Made by a program: the position numbers and the translations under genes. Positions 34,641-44,296 of a DNA stretch of 64,000 bases are shown in pieces. The stretch spans positions 1,426,001 through 1,490,000 of the forward strand of contig JAHEWK010000008.1 in the NCBI GenBank assembly GCA_020740775.1. The letters are read 5' to 3'. Source of the DNA: Ilyonectria destructans (Eukaryota > Ascomycota > Sordariomycetes > Hypocreales > Nectriaceae). A model generated the notes under the pieces. It was not told the origin of the DNA. It worked only from the letters and a program-made list of their open reading frames with translations, and did no database searches. Position 1 is the stretch's first letter; each line of letters begins with the position of its first letter.

Positions 34641-36970
34641 TTACTCTTCATCATCCTCCTCGTCCCAGTCTGCGGCAACATCTGCCCAGCCGGCCATATG
34701 TCGCTCGCCACCAAACTCACCCACCTGGCGGAGGCGGCGGGCAGAGCTGTCGCCCTGCTGCCACTGGCGGACCACAAAGTCGTCGGACGCGGTGACAAGC
34801 TTTCCGTCGTGGGCCCAGCTGAGGGTAGTCACCTCGCGGGAGTGGCCGCGGACGAGAGGCGTGCCGGTGCGAAAGATGGGGATGGGCGAAGAGGCGGGCG
34901 CGGCGGAGAAGGAGGAGGAGAAGGACTGCGAGGGCGTCGCGGCCGCGGGGGGTTCGAGGTTGTGGGCGCGCTGGGCCGACGCGGCGTGGAGGTAACGCTC
35001 GTCGGTGGGAAAGATAACGGCGCACGAGTCGGAGCTGCCGACGGCGAGCAGCTCCGAGGTGTGGGAGTTGCGGCTGGGTCGGATGGCGCACTTGACGTAG
35101 AAGGACTGCGCGCGGAATTGGTCGTGCTTGAATCCGTAGAGCGGCCCGAGGCCCTCGACGCCGGCCGGACGACGCTTGGCGGCGCCGTCGACGAGCTCGG
35201 GGGAGTGGCCAAGCATTAGGTGCGCTGTCGAGTAGGCGTAGACGGTGCTGTCTTTGCAGACGGCGTACAGGCGTGCGGAATCGGAGCTGAGAGCCAGGGA
35301 GGTGATGCCGTAGGATCGCCACGCGTGGGTGGCGGGCTCGAGGGTTACGGCTAGAGGCGTCTCCTCAGCCTGTCGTCGGGGCTTGATGTATCGAGTGTCC
35401 CAGAGCTTGATGGAGGCGTTGGCCTCGGAGGCGGAGAGGAGGAGGTGCTCGCGGCCGGCGGGGAACCACTGGATGGCGGTGACGGAGGCGGCGGAAGTGT
35501 TGCCCTGGACGGTGCGCTCGTGGGCGTTGTCAAGAGTGTTGATGGTCCGGGCAGCGAAGGGGTGAAGGCTAGAGTCTCTCGGAGCGAGGCCCAGGGGACC
35601 GCGGGTGGAGAAGTTGTTGATGGGGGCAGACGAGCATCGCAAATCCCAGACCTGGATGCGGCCGGCCCTGTCCGAGGTGGCCAGGGTGTTTCCGCCCGAC
35701 GTGCCGGGCTGGAAAGAGATTTGTCGCAGCGAGTCCCAGTGACCGGCGTTGAGCTCGACAGCAACCGTCTGCGTCGCCGTGTCAACGATCTTGCCGGTCC
35801 GGTCTCCACACGCCGTTGCCAGGCGCATGTCGTCCTCGGAAAAGGCCACGTCCATGATGGCGTTGTCGTGGACCTTGAAGTGGGCATCGACCTTAGATTT
35901 GGTGGGATTGCTGGTCATGGTCGTGTTGAAGAAGCGCACGAAGCCCTCCTCGTCGCCGATGGCCGTGACGGAGGCATTGTGGCAGCTCGCGAGGCTGAAG
36001 GGAATGGTGTTGCCCTGCCTGTCATGGGCGGTGACTTGGTGGACGTCGGAACTGCGGCTGTAGAAAGAGGCCGTCTCCGTTCGGGGATCAGCGGCAGGAA
36101 AGGCGAGGTATCGGCGGCCGGTGTGGGATGAGAAGCCATGTTCGCGGTTGAGAAGTTGAGGCTCGAAGCCTCGGTTGGCGAGTTTTCGGATGGGGGTGGG
36201 TTGGTATCCTTCCAGGGTCTACCTTTGGTTAGTAACCTGGGTGAGATAATATTTGGTTACAAACATACGGGAGACGCCTTGGAGATTCCAGAAACAGCTA
36301 GGGAGTCGTCGAGCATGGGCTTGTCCTTTAAGCTTCGAGCTCCTCCGCGGCTAGCTTTGAAGAATTGACTCTGTCCACGAGTCAGATTAGGGGTAGCTGC
36401 AGGAAGCCACGCGAAACTTACCAGAGTAGCTTTCCGACGATCTGCAAGGTCTTCTTGGCTGTCTTGAACAACGGGAGCTGTGCTAGACATGGACGCATCT
36501 GCATCTTGCGATACCTGGCTCGACTGGGTTGGGAGGTTGAGCGGAGGAGGCGGCATGTCGTTCGACAGGAAGACACGCCTCTTAGTTACAATGCCCTCCT
36601 CGGTGTGCCATTTCCGCTTCCTAGAGTCATTCTCATCTTCATCGTTTCCTAATCGACGAGTCGGGGACGGTGATAGGGGATCCGAGGCCAGGGGGTCGCT
36701 GAAGAGGGATTGTGGTGAGAGAGGTTGTCGGTTGACGGCGGAGGAGTCCAAGCTGCCCAGTATCCTGCGGCTTGTGGGAAGACTGAGGGAGAGGCTCGAC
36801 CGGGGCGTGAAGAAGCGACCGAAGCGTCGGGGGGTGACTGAGGGGTTTCGCTTCTCCTTCCGTCGGCTAGTTCGGGATGGTGACATGAGGCCATTGACGG
36901 GTGACGAGGTCATGATGGGCGGCGGAGGGCTGGACGTGAACGACGCGGTGCTGCCACAGTGATGGTCCAT
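34641..36970 (-). CDS. cdt2: Cdt2/DTL-like WD40 adaptor of the CRL4 ubiquitin ligase
   Basis: Three exons (36970-36422, 36370-36269, 36218-34641) give 742 residues. The N-terminal 230 residues are disordered, Ser/Pro-rich and basic, with several SP/TP sites. They are followed by NREHGFSSHTGRRYLAFP and a WD40 array. Repeats recognised: HNASVTAIGDEEGFVRFF, HDNAIMDVAFSEDDMRLATACGD, GRIQVWDLR, SIKLWDTR, YGITSLALSSDSARLYAVCKD, and HSREVTTLSWAHDGKLVTASDD. The WDxR motifs (WDLR, WDTR) are those by which Cdt2-type adaptors bind Ddb1. In the nucleus CRL4-Cdt2 destroys Cdt1 and the ribonucleotide reductase inhibitor when PCNA is loaded. The first intron is 51 nt and in frame without a stop, so retention would add 17 residues. 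Confidence 0.86.
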
Positions 36971-38289
36971 GGCTCTCGCCTTTTGTACAGAAGGATTCGA
37001 TTAATGGCGGAGTGGATGGTTGGACAGGAAACTGGGATGGGACGGGACAAAATTAATTACGGGAAACAGTAGAACATGTCGTAGAGAATCTGATTACGGA
37101 CAAGGTTGGGTTGCCGGGTCGGTTTTGATAGAGCGGGGGGGTTAAATCGCCGGGGCTGGGAGGCGTAAGTGGAGCGGCCCGGACGCGGTCGCGGCGACGC
37201 GGAGCGTGTAAATTGGCGATGGGCGACTTGTTCGCGTTGAGCACTGTAAGCTGCAGCGAGCACCGCCACCAGTGAGCCACAGGTGGCTTGAACCAGCACC
37301 TGGAGCTGCCCCAGCTTTAGGGCACTTGCGGCTGTCTGCAGGGGCGCGACGGCACGCCGCGGCGCTAACGACGGCCAGCACGGCACTTTCGGGTGGGCGC
37401 TGCACTCCAGCGCCCTGAAGCTGGAGGGATGTTGGGGAATGGAATGGAAACTCATGACGGCGTCGCCGGGGTTGGTGACGTGACGAGCAAAGGGGGGGAA
37501 CAGAATCGACGATGGAAAGAGTGAACTTAACGGGCTGAAGCAATAAATATTAACCCCCCCAAAGGCTCTGGAATGCAATGGCGCATCTAATAGTCTCGCT
37601 CCTAAAACCCGGCAGGTCTCACACGACCTGGGACTTCTCAGATGCGAGGAGGAAACGAGGTCCACCCGCGGAGCCACTCCCCGGAAACACCGCAGCCAGC
37701 AGCCAGCAGCCAGCAGGGATCGATCGCCAGCGCAATGGATCATCCCCGATTCCCCATGCTCCGTGCTCTGTGCCCCGTGCTCCATGCTCCCTCCCATCCC
37801 ACATCCATGCTCCCGGTGGTTCCACGGTGGGCGACGGCGATGATGCCATCGACGAGGCCGCTGCAGGAACGCCAAAGGTGCAGTGACAGTTCCGACTACT
37901 GCTTTTACGTCCCGCAGATCCGGCCTCCAAAAGTTGCAGCCGCATAGTCTCATCATTATTTACTCCCTATCTTTCTTTCTTTTGCATCTTGTCTCGGTGT
38001 CTTGGACCCCTTTTTATGCCCTCCTAATTGGCCGCCCTGTCTCAACCCCGTGGTCCGTCCACACGAGCCAAAAAGCAAACCAATGGTGTCATCTCTCAGA
38101 CTGATTCAACAATAACCACCACTCGCGTCGCTTCGTGCAACAACAGTGACCTGCAACTACACCGCTGACCGAGCCTGCTCCCTCCTCCTTTTATTATCCT
38201 TGGTTTCCTCTCGATTTTGCCCTTTCCCATCTCCCTCCGTATCTCCCCTCAGTCGCCCCCTGCCAGCGTTGGGCTCGCACCGCCTTACC
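36971..38289. other. Divergent promoter region of cdt2 and dug3
   Basis: About 1.3 kb. It contains tandem AGCCAGC units at about 37691-37718, a run of imperfect TGCTCC(A/C) units at 37755-37795 and a long pyrimidine-rich leader at 38140-38280 before dug3. Long ORFs on the minus strand here are low-complexity and unsupported. Confidence 0.5.
37691..37718. repeat. Short tandem AGCCAGC repeat
   Basis: About four consecutive copies of the 7-mer AGCCAGC (period 7) in the cdt2/dug3 divergent promoter. No role known. Confidence 0.5.
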
Positions 38290-39899
38290 ATGTGCCGTTT
38301 TCTGGTGCGTCACTCCTCCGACTCCGGCCCCCTTTGGCAATAGACTGCGTGCTGACTCTGACTCTCCCCTTCCAGGTCTACAAGGGCAGCGACGAGATTC
38401 TCCTATCGAAGTTGATCCTCGATCCCACCCATTCCATCCTCAAGCAATCCTTCGACTGCCGCTTGCGCCTGGTGAGCCACCGCCACCCTCTCCTAACCCC
38501 CACGACCCCCTCTGACTGAGATGCCTCCCACAGGACAAAGGACAGAACAACGCCGATGGCTTCGGCATAGGCTTCTACACCGATCCCAAACTTGGCTCTG
38601 CGCCATGCCTCTTCACCTCGACCATCCCCGCTTGGAACTGCACGAACCTCCAGCGAATCGCCACCAAGACCGCCTCCCGACTCATCTTCGGCCACGTCCG
38701 CGCCACGACCGAGGGCTCTCTGAGCGAAGACAACTGCCATCCCTTCACCCATGGCAGCCTGATGTGGATGCACAATGGCGGCCTGGGCGGTTGGAAGCAC
38801 ATCAAACGCCGCCTCGGCGAGCGTCTCGCCGACAAGTGGTATCTGGGAGTTAATGGCGGCACCGACAGCGAGTGGGCTTTTGCCCTGTTCCTCGACACCC
38901 TCGAGCGACTAGGCCATAACCCCAGCGCATGCCCCGAGACCGGCTTTGGGCCGACAGTACTACGCAAGGCCATGGAGCGCACCATCGCCCAGATCAACGA
39001 AATGACAGACTCGATCCCCGAGAGTATACTCCAGAATGAGGACGTGGACACCAGGAGTCTCCTAAACTTCGCCGTCACCGACGGGCATAGCGTCATCTGC
39101 ACCAGATACATCAGCAGCTCGACCGATGAGGCCGCCAGTCTATATTATTCCTCGGGTACGCAATGGGTGACGCGCACGGCTGCGGCAGATGACAGGGAGT
39201 ACCAGATGGAGCGCAAGGACAAGGGTGCGGATATTGTGCTCGTTGCCAGCGAGCCTTTGACATTTGAGCGAGGTTTGTGATCCATTAACCTCTTGGATCA
39301 ATGACGTTGGTTACTGACTTTGTGGCTGTACAGAAAACTGGGTTAATGTGCCAACAAACTCAGTGTTGACTATCCACAAACAGACTGTCATGGTTCATCC
39401 GATCGTCGACAAGTACTTCGAGCGAGATCCTTACCATATCCGCTCCAGTGCTTTTGTTCAGGCTAAGGGCCTGACTTCGAACGAGAAGACCCGCAGTGAC
39501 TCAGCCAGCCCAGCAGCCCTCGACCGACTGCAGCCGGATCTGGATGGATACCGAAAACTCATGAGCGGGACCTTGCCCTTTGGTTCGTCACGGAGTCTCA
39601 GTCCAGACCTCACCCGCCGATCCAGGACCCCCGCGGCCATGCGAGAAGCCATCACCCCCATCTCGCCCTCCCAGATCTCGCTGCCTACGTCCTCGAACAA
39701 CAAGGTCGTCCCCGCACAGGGGAACATCAAAGTCAAGCGACGGACCGCCCAGCTCCTGGATAATACTCCCGACCTGGACCCGGGATCAGACAGCGACGAG
39801 CCGATGCGATCGGACGGAGCGAACCAGAGGAAGCTCTCGCAATTATTCCCTGAGCTGGTGTTGGGGCCTAGCGCGGGGCCTCAGGCTGCTAGGGTTTAA
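38290..39899 (+). CDS. dug3: Dug3-like class II glutamine amidotransferase
   Basis: Four exons (38290-38304, 38376-38471, 38534-39272, 39334-39899) give 471 residues. The first exon encodes only MCRFL. This is decisive because maturation exposes Cys2 as the N-terminal nucleophile, and MCRFLVYKG is the Dug3 signature. LILDPTHSILKQSFDCRLR, NADGFGIGFY, FGHVRATTEGSLSEDNCHPF and MWMHNGG follow as in class II GATases. LLNFAVTDGHSVICTRYI and VASEPLTFER close the catalytic part, and the last 150 residues are Ser/Pro-rich. In yeast, Dug2-Dug3 cleaves the gamma-glutamyl bond of glutathione, so the role is cytosolic glutathione degradation. No Dug2 gene is in this window. The tail beyond the usual yeast length may be a filamentous-fungal extension. 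Confidence 0.92.
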
Positions 39900-40291
39900 G
39901 GCCATGAGTCATTGTATTCGAGCGTTGTTGTTGGACCTGTTGGGGTTTGACGGGTGTTGGGGTGTGGTTCTTGTGTAGAATAGCTTGCACCGATAGGATG
40001 GTGTATATGGATACCCACGTATCACGAAGATGCAGATGGGCGTTTGTGCGTTAACGAGGGCATCGGCCCTCGAGTTTGTGTTGTATAGCTGGGACGCAGA
40101 ATGTTTGCACTCGAATGTTTGTATCGTAAGAGCTTGACTAAGCACAATAGACAAGTATCTCCTGCTGCTTTATAATAAGGTATCTTTGAAATAAATAAAG
40201 ATAGGAATGTACTAAAGATAAATAGAAGTACTTTACCACTAACCCCTAAACTTAGCCCTTGTATTGGCGATTATCTAGACGCTGCTGATAT
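39900..40291. other. Convergent 3' region
   Basis: 392 bp between the dug3 stop and the two-TM protein stop, AT-rich at the right end. No gene seen. Confidence 0.5.
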
Positions 40292-40774
40292 TCAGGTTTT
40301 TTTTCCATTTCCTACTGGTCCACGCTCCACCTCCACCGGTTTATGTCTTGCCATCAAGAAAGGATTGAAAATCCTCATGAATTTGTTCCGATATTCTTTT
40401 CCCTTAAGCAATAGCATGTCATCTGAAAACCTGTCTTCATGGGCAAGAATCTCCCACCCTTTAGCCTGAATATCGAGTGCCAGCACCCACACCCGTCCAA
40501 TTATGACCAAGGCGAGGACGAATAATGACATAAACATTATAAGTAGTACTGCCGTTCTTGATGAGATCAGTGTGGTTAGTTGTGGGGGTTTGAGAAATAA
40601 ATCGGCCAGTAGCAAGTAAAGAGTGATTGCGAAGATATGAAAGATAAAAGAGAATATGAAACAGGTATATAAAGTGAAGGTAATAACCTTGCCGAAGTCG
40701 AATCGTGATCTGTCATCCTTTCCAAGGCCTCTGTGGAATGCGGCGAGTTTTCTGTTTGCTTGTGGTGAATCCAT
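40292..40774 (-). CDS. Small two-helix membrane protein, unknown family
   Basis: A 160-residue frame from MDSPQANRKLAAF. Upstream in-frame methionines exist, but the leader there is Ser/Ile-rich low-complexity and reads like UTR. Two hydrophobic helices are plain: about 29-58 (VITFTLYTCFIFSFIFHIFA...) and about 68-98 (TAVLLIMFMSLFVLALVII). Both ends are charged, with a basic C-terminal tail (RHKPVEVERGPVGNGKKT). I do not recognise a family. It could be a species-restricted gene, and an unspliced spurious frame cannot be excluded. AT-rich composition is unlike its neighbours. Confidence 0.5.
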   Translation of the reverse strand: MDSPQANRKLAAFHRGLGKDDRSRFDFGKVITFTLYTCFIFSFIFHIFAITLYLLLADLFLKPPQLTTLISSRTAVLLIMFMSLFVLALVIIGRVWVLALDIQAKGWEILAHEDRFSDDMLLLKGKEYRNKFMRIFNPFLMARHKPVEVERGPVGNGKKT

Positions 40775-41296
40775 GCTCGATAAAGCTGAGTAGTAGATGG
40801 TAATTCTGGACGAGAGCAGCTGATAGATTGTCCAGTGACAGTTGGGAGTTTGATGGATGATGATGGATGACGATGGAGATGATGATGAAAGATGATAAAA
40901 CGAGATACAACGGAGGGCCTGGTTTTGGCACAGTCTGGGCACCTTGTTGGCATGAACGCATGGTGAATGCAAACTCAACGCAGGCAGGCGGGACGAGCAT
41001 GAGGGAATGAGTGATCAAGGTCTGTGGCTGCTTCCTCAGTTGTTCCTCACCTCAGACTGAGTTGACAACTGCAGATGCTTGACCAAACTTAGTCAAAGGT
41101 GGCCAAAGTGGATGCAGTTGGCACAATGACCAGCCGCCCCTCTTCAAAGCATCAGTTTGAGGGCATCACCATTGACAGTTAGTCCTAGTCAAGTCCACGC
41201 GTCGAGGGCACATCACATCGCATCTTCTACGACAAAGCCTTCGACGACTTGGCCTTCGACGAATCGTTTCACATGGGAAGCTGGTAGACTTACAAC
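40775..41296. other. Divergent upstream region
   Basis: About 520 bp between the two-TM protein and the Cys-rich protein. It holds TGATGATGGATGA-like low-complexity (40855-40895) and nothing recognisable as a gene. Confidence 0.45.
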
Positions 41297-42168
41297 ATGC
41301 CCTGCTGCATCGCCATCATCCACTTCGCCCAGTGCAGCCATAACACCCTCTTCAAACTCGGCTGCACCGCACACTGCGACGCCCTCTGTCCCGCCGCCGA
41401 CCAGCGCACCCTCGTCATAACACGCTACCTATGGTCCTGCGAAGACTGCCACATGCGCCGGTGGCTCGCCGGCGACGACTTGCGCTCCGCCGCCTGGACT
41501 ACCCGCACCGAAGCCGTGGAGGAGGACCGCGGGCTACCCGTCGAGGCCCGCGCCCAGCTGCTGGACATGCTGCGCTGTCGGGAGCAGTACGAAGATAACC
41601 GCCTCGAGAACGCCCGCCAGCTGCAGGTGGAGGAGATCCAATGGGTTGCCGAGTGGACGCTCGAGTACGGGCTGATGGTGTGGGACACTCTGTATGAGCG
41701 CACTTATGGACCCCGGGCTGCACGACGGCGCATTAAGCAACTACGCTCACTGAGACTGTGGGATCTGGTGGTGACACGGGATGCGCTCCGAGGCGGCAAG
41801 GAGCTGCGACAGGAACAGGTGTCGAGATCTACGTGGATAGGTGCAGGTTCGCATATGTCTACGCTACACGAGGTTGTTGAAGTTGCTGATGAGAGATATC
41901 TAGAGAACCGAAGCCCACAGCGTAAGGAGTTGCCACAGTTATTGACGTTGCTAATAAGTGCTATCTAGAGAACCAAGGCTCACAACGTAAGGAGTTGCCA
42001 CGATTGCCGACATTAAATGGCCCGGCACCAATATTTCGTGATGAAGACCTCGAGATGGAGCCATCGGAGGACGAACAAGAGAGGGAAGCACAAGACCTGG
42101 TGAATGTAGATGAGTCTGGAGATGTCATCATGGATGTAGATAGTCCCTACGACTTTGACCCTGCGTAG
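41297..42168 (+). CDS. Cys-rich hypothetical protein with an intron in a tandem duplication
   Basis: Two exons (41297-41921 and 41969-42168) give 274 residues. The 47-nt intron has a GTAAGG donor, a TGCTAAT branch point and a TATCTAG acceptor. Residues 3-53 hold a string of Cys/His (CxxIxxFAQCSHN, LGCTAHCDALC, CEDCHMRRW) suggesting metal binding. Residues 70-170 are helical and charged. The second exon supplies a strongly acidic tail (EPSEDEQEREAQDLVNVDES) ending SPYDFDPA, and the frame would stop at 41968 without splicing. The intron lies inside a 65-bp direct duplication (41897-42015). Function unknown; I do not recognise the family. Confidence 0.62.
41897..42015. repeat. 65-bp direct tandem duplication that contains the intron
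   Basis: Copy 1 begins at 41897 and copy 2 at 41962. Over the first 54 aligned bases they share 43, and all 11 differences are transitions, in both directions. Beyond that the copies diverge. Each copy carries CTAG followed 18 bases later by GTAAGG: copy 1 supplies the donor and copy 2 the acceptor of the intron. Confidence 0.8.
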
Positions 42169-44296
42169 GAAGGGGGTCTAGGAGATTCTGATGACTGAGC
42201 GAGCCTTGTTCGGTCATGAAACCAGGCAACTGGTTGGGATTGTGGAAGCCAGCGATGTTCTCGCAAGACGTGTCTAGCGTCGGTGGGAACTGTGATGAGG
42301 GTAGTGATGGTGTTCGGGCAGATGGAAAAGAAAGACACAGAACAAGAACCCATGTTCATCCCTAGTACATCTACCAGTTTAGTTCGAGAGTTCTAGGGAC
42401 CCATAGCGGAATTGATTTAGTTGTGGATATGGATTCACTCGAACCCAGGTTTCGAATACCTCCTTGGCAGACAGGACGGAACAGCGCGCGTGCAGCGGTG
42501 AGCTCGCGACCAACAAAGATGGAAAACCCACGATACGGCCAAACTTTGTTTCTTCGCCCTGGCACCATCAAACCAAGGCATCGCATCATGGGCGTCGGCC
42601 CGGGGGACTTTGTGAGGCCCCGGGCTTGACGCCCGAGTCGAGCAGAGCCCCCGACCGGCACTCCATTCGATGCCCGGGCCCTTGCAGCCGCTAGAAACCC
42701 GGGGCCCCGGCGGCGTTGGGTCAAAAGAACCGGCGCCAACAGGATTAAGCTACTTTCTCGATCGGAAGCGAACTCCCCGGGCAGGAGTGGGCTTTTCTCG
42801 TATGTAGTATGTATGCCATCGCATCGTATCGTGTGCTCCACAACGTACCGTACTGTAGGTTGCTCTATAGGCGGGAGGCCCCATGGAATGGAACCCCATG
42901 GCTAGATGCTCCGTCCGTATAGTTACTCTCCCGCTCTCCTACAGCCTAAGTTAACTTACAGGGCACGGCTATCCCGGATGCAGAACGCATTCCCATCCAC
43001 GTCCGCGTCGCGATTGCAAAGAGTCCCCGTGTGCTTCTGCACGACACCCTGCAACGAGGACCTAGTCTAGATAATGTAGGAACTTTTTATTTCTCGACAA
43101 CTACTTATCCAAGCCAAGCCAAGCCCCCTCCCTCCCCCCCGAGCCGAGCCCAAGTCAAGCCAAGCCCCATCCCATCGCCAAAACATCCCTCCCCCCGCCG
43201 CCATCAAAAGTTCCCCCGCGCTTGGCTTCCCACATCCCAACTCCAGCTTATTCCCACACCCACTCGCGAAAGACGAAGACACAATCTGTTTGCAGCATCG
43301 CGACCGACCGTTTCCCTCCACCCCTGTTGCTTGGCCTGCTGCTTGGCCTGCTTCCCTGCTGCCCTGCTGTCCTCTGCCTTACTCCCTTTCTTACTCCCTC
43401 CCTTCCCCCCACCCACCCAATCACGCCCGCCTCGCACCGCACAGCGCTTATCGCCCGTCCCGCCCCCCGGACCTCCCGCTGGCCTTGCGGCACTGCTGCT
43501 GGTGACAGGTGGGTATGCCCGCCCAAGAGAGTCGCTGTCGGCCGGCTCCGCCAGATGTGGCCGGCGGCGCATTTCGGGACCAGGGGCGCGTATAAGCTGC
43601 GCGACGCTGGCTGCGAGTGCGAAGTGCGTGCCCGTCTTGGCGGAGCCCAATCCGTGCCCATCGCATCCATGCTGCTGCGTGGGATGTGGCAGTACGATTA
43701 TCTGCTGTGCATGGCTGGTTTTGTCAACCTTGTGTCAACAGATCGCGTGGGGGCCTTGACCGAGAGCCAGCTGGGCCTAGCCTCCACGCCTCCACACGGT
43801 AGCCACTACGTAGTAGAAAATGACGAGACGAGGCTGTGGCTAAGGTAGCACCAAGAACCATCAAAATGGTGTGCGTTACATGCAGATGGAATGCAGGGAA
43901 TTTCCATTCCAAAGTTCCTTCACCCTACCCAGTTAGGTAGCTACCTCCCAAGCTACTAACTGGGTAGCTACCTAGCTACTGATGCGATGGCACTATGCGA
44001 CCATGAGATGCGATGATAATTCCAATGATGCTATGCCGTTCGAGATATGCTAATGATGCTAAGCCGGTACGCCTTCGCTCCTTTCTAGATGCAACGGGTA
44101 AAAAACTACAGTGGGTGATGTTACTAACCCCCATGATTCCATTCGTCCCACCCAAAATCCAATCGCCCGAGTCCCATTTCCTCTGTGTCATCGAAACCCT
44201 CCCCATATCCCAATAACCCCCATCCCGACGCCAGCCAAACAGTCAAGCCAGACCGCCACCTTCACATGCCAGTCGTAGAGATTTTTATCGTGATAA
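42169..44296. other. Gene-free region between the Cys-rich gene and the C6 regulator
   Basis: About 2.1 kb. GC-rich with C tracts (43,100-43,200) and CCTGCTG runs (43,330-43,370). Frames up to 240 codons on either strand are low-complexity. An inverted repeat at 43925-43967 lies near the 3' end of the C6 regulator gene. No gene supported. Confidence 0.5.
43925..43967. repeat. 12-bp perfect inverted repeat with AGGTAGCTACCT palindromes
   Basis: CTACCCAGTTAG at 43925-43936 and CTAACTGGGTAG at 43956-43967 form a perfect stem with a 19-base loop. Palindromic GTAGCTAC sequences lie in the loop and just after the right arm. Pattern resembles short palindromic repeats common in Sordariomycete intergenic DNA. 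Confidence 0.55.

Noticed and set aside
34599..36131. Plus-strand frames up to 228 codons across cdt2.
   Set aside because: They are antisense shadows of the WD40 exons, created by GC-rich codon use.
37057..37956. 300-codon minus-strand frame upstream of dug3.
   Set aside because: Low-complexity, no family motif, covers tandem repeats and the two divergent promoters.
43031..43848. Plus-strand frames of 208-242 codons.
   Set aside because: Pro/Ser/Leu/Arg low complexity over C tracts, overlapping frames open on both strands, no domain or splice-supported extension.
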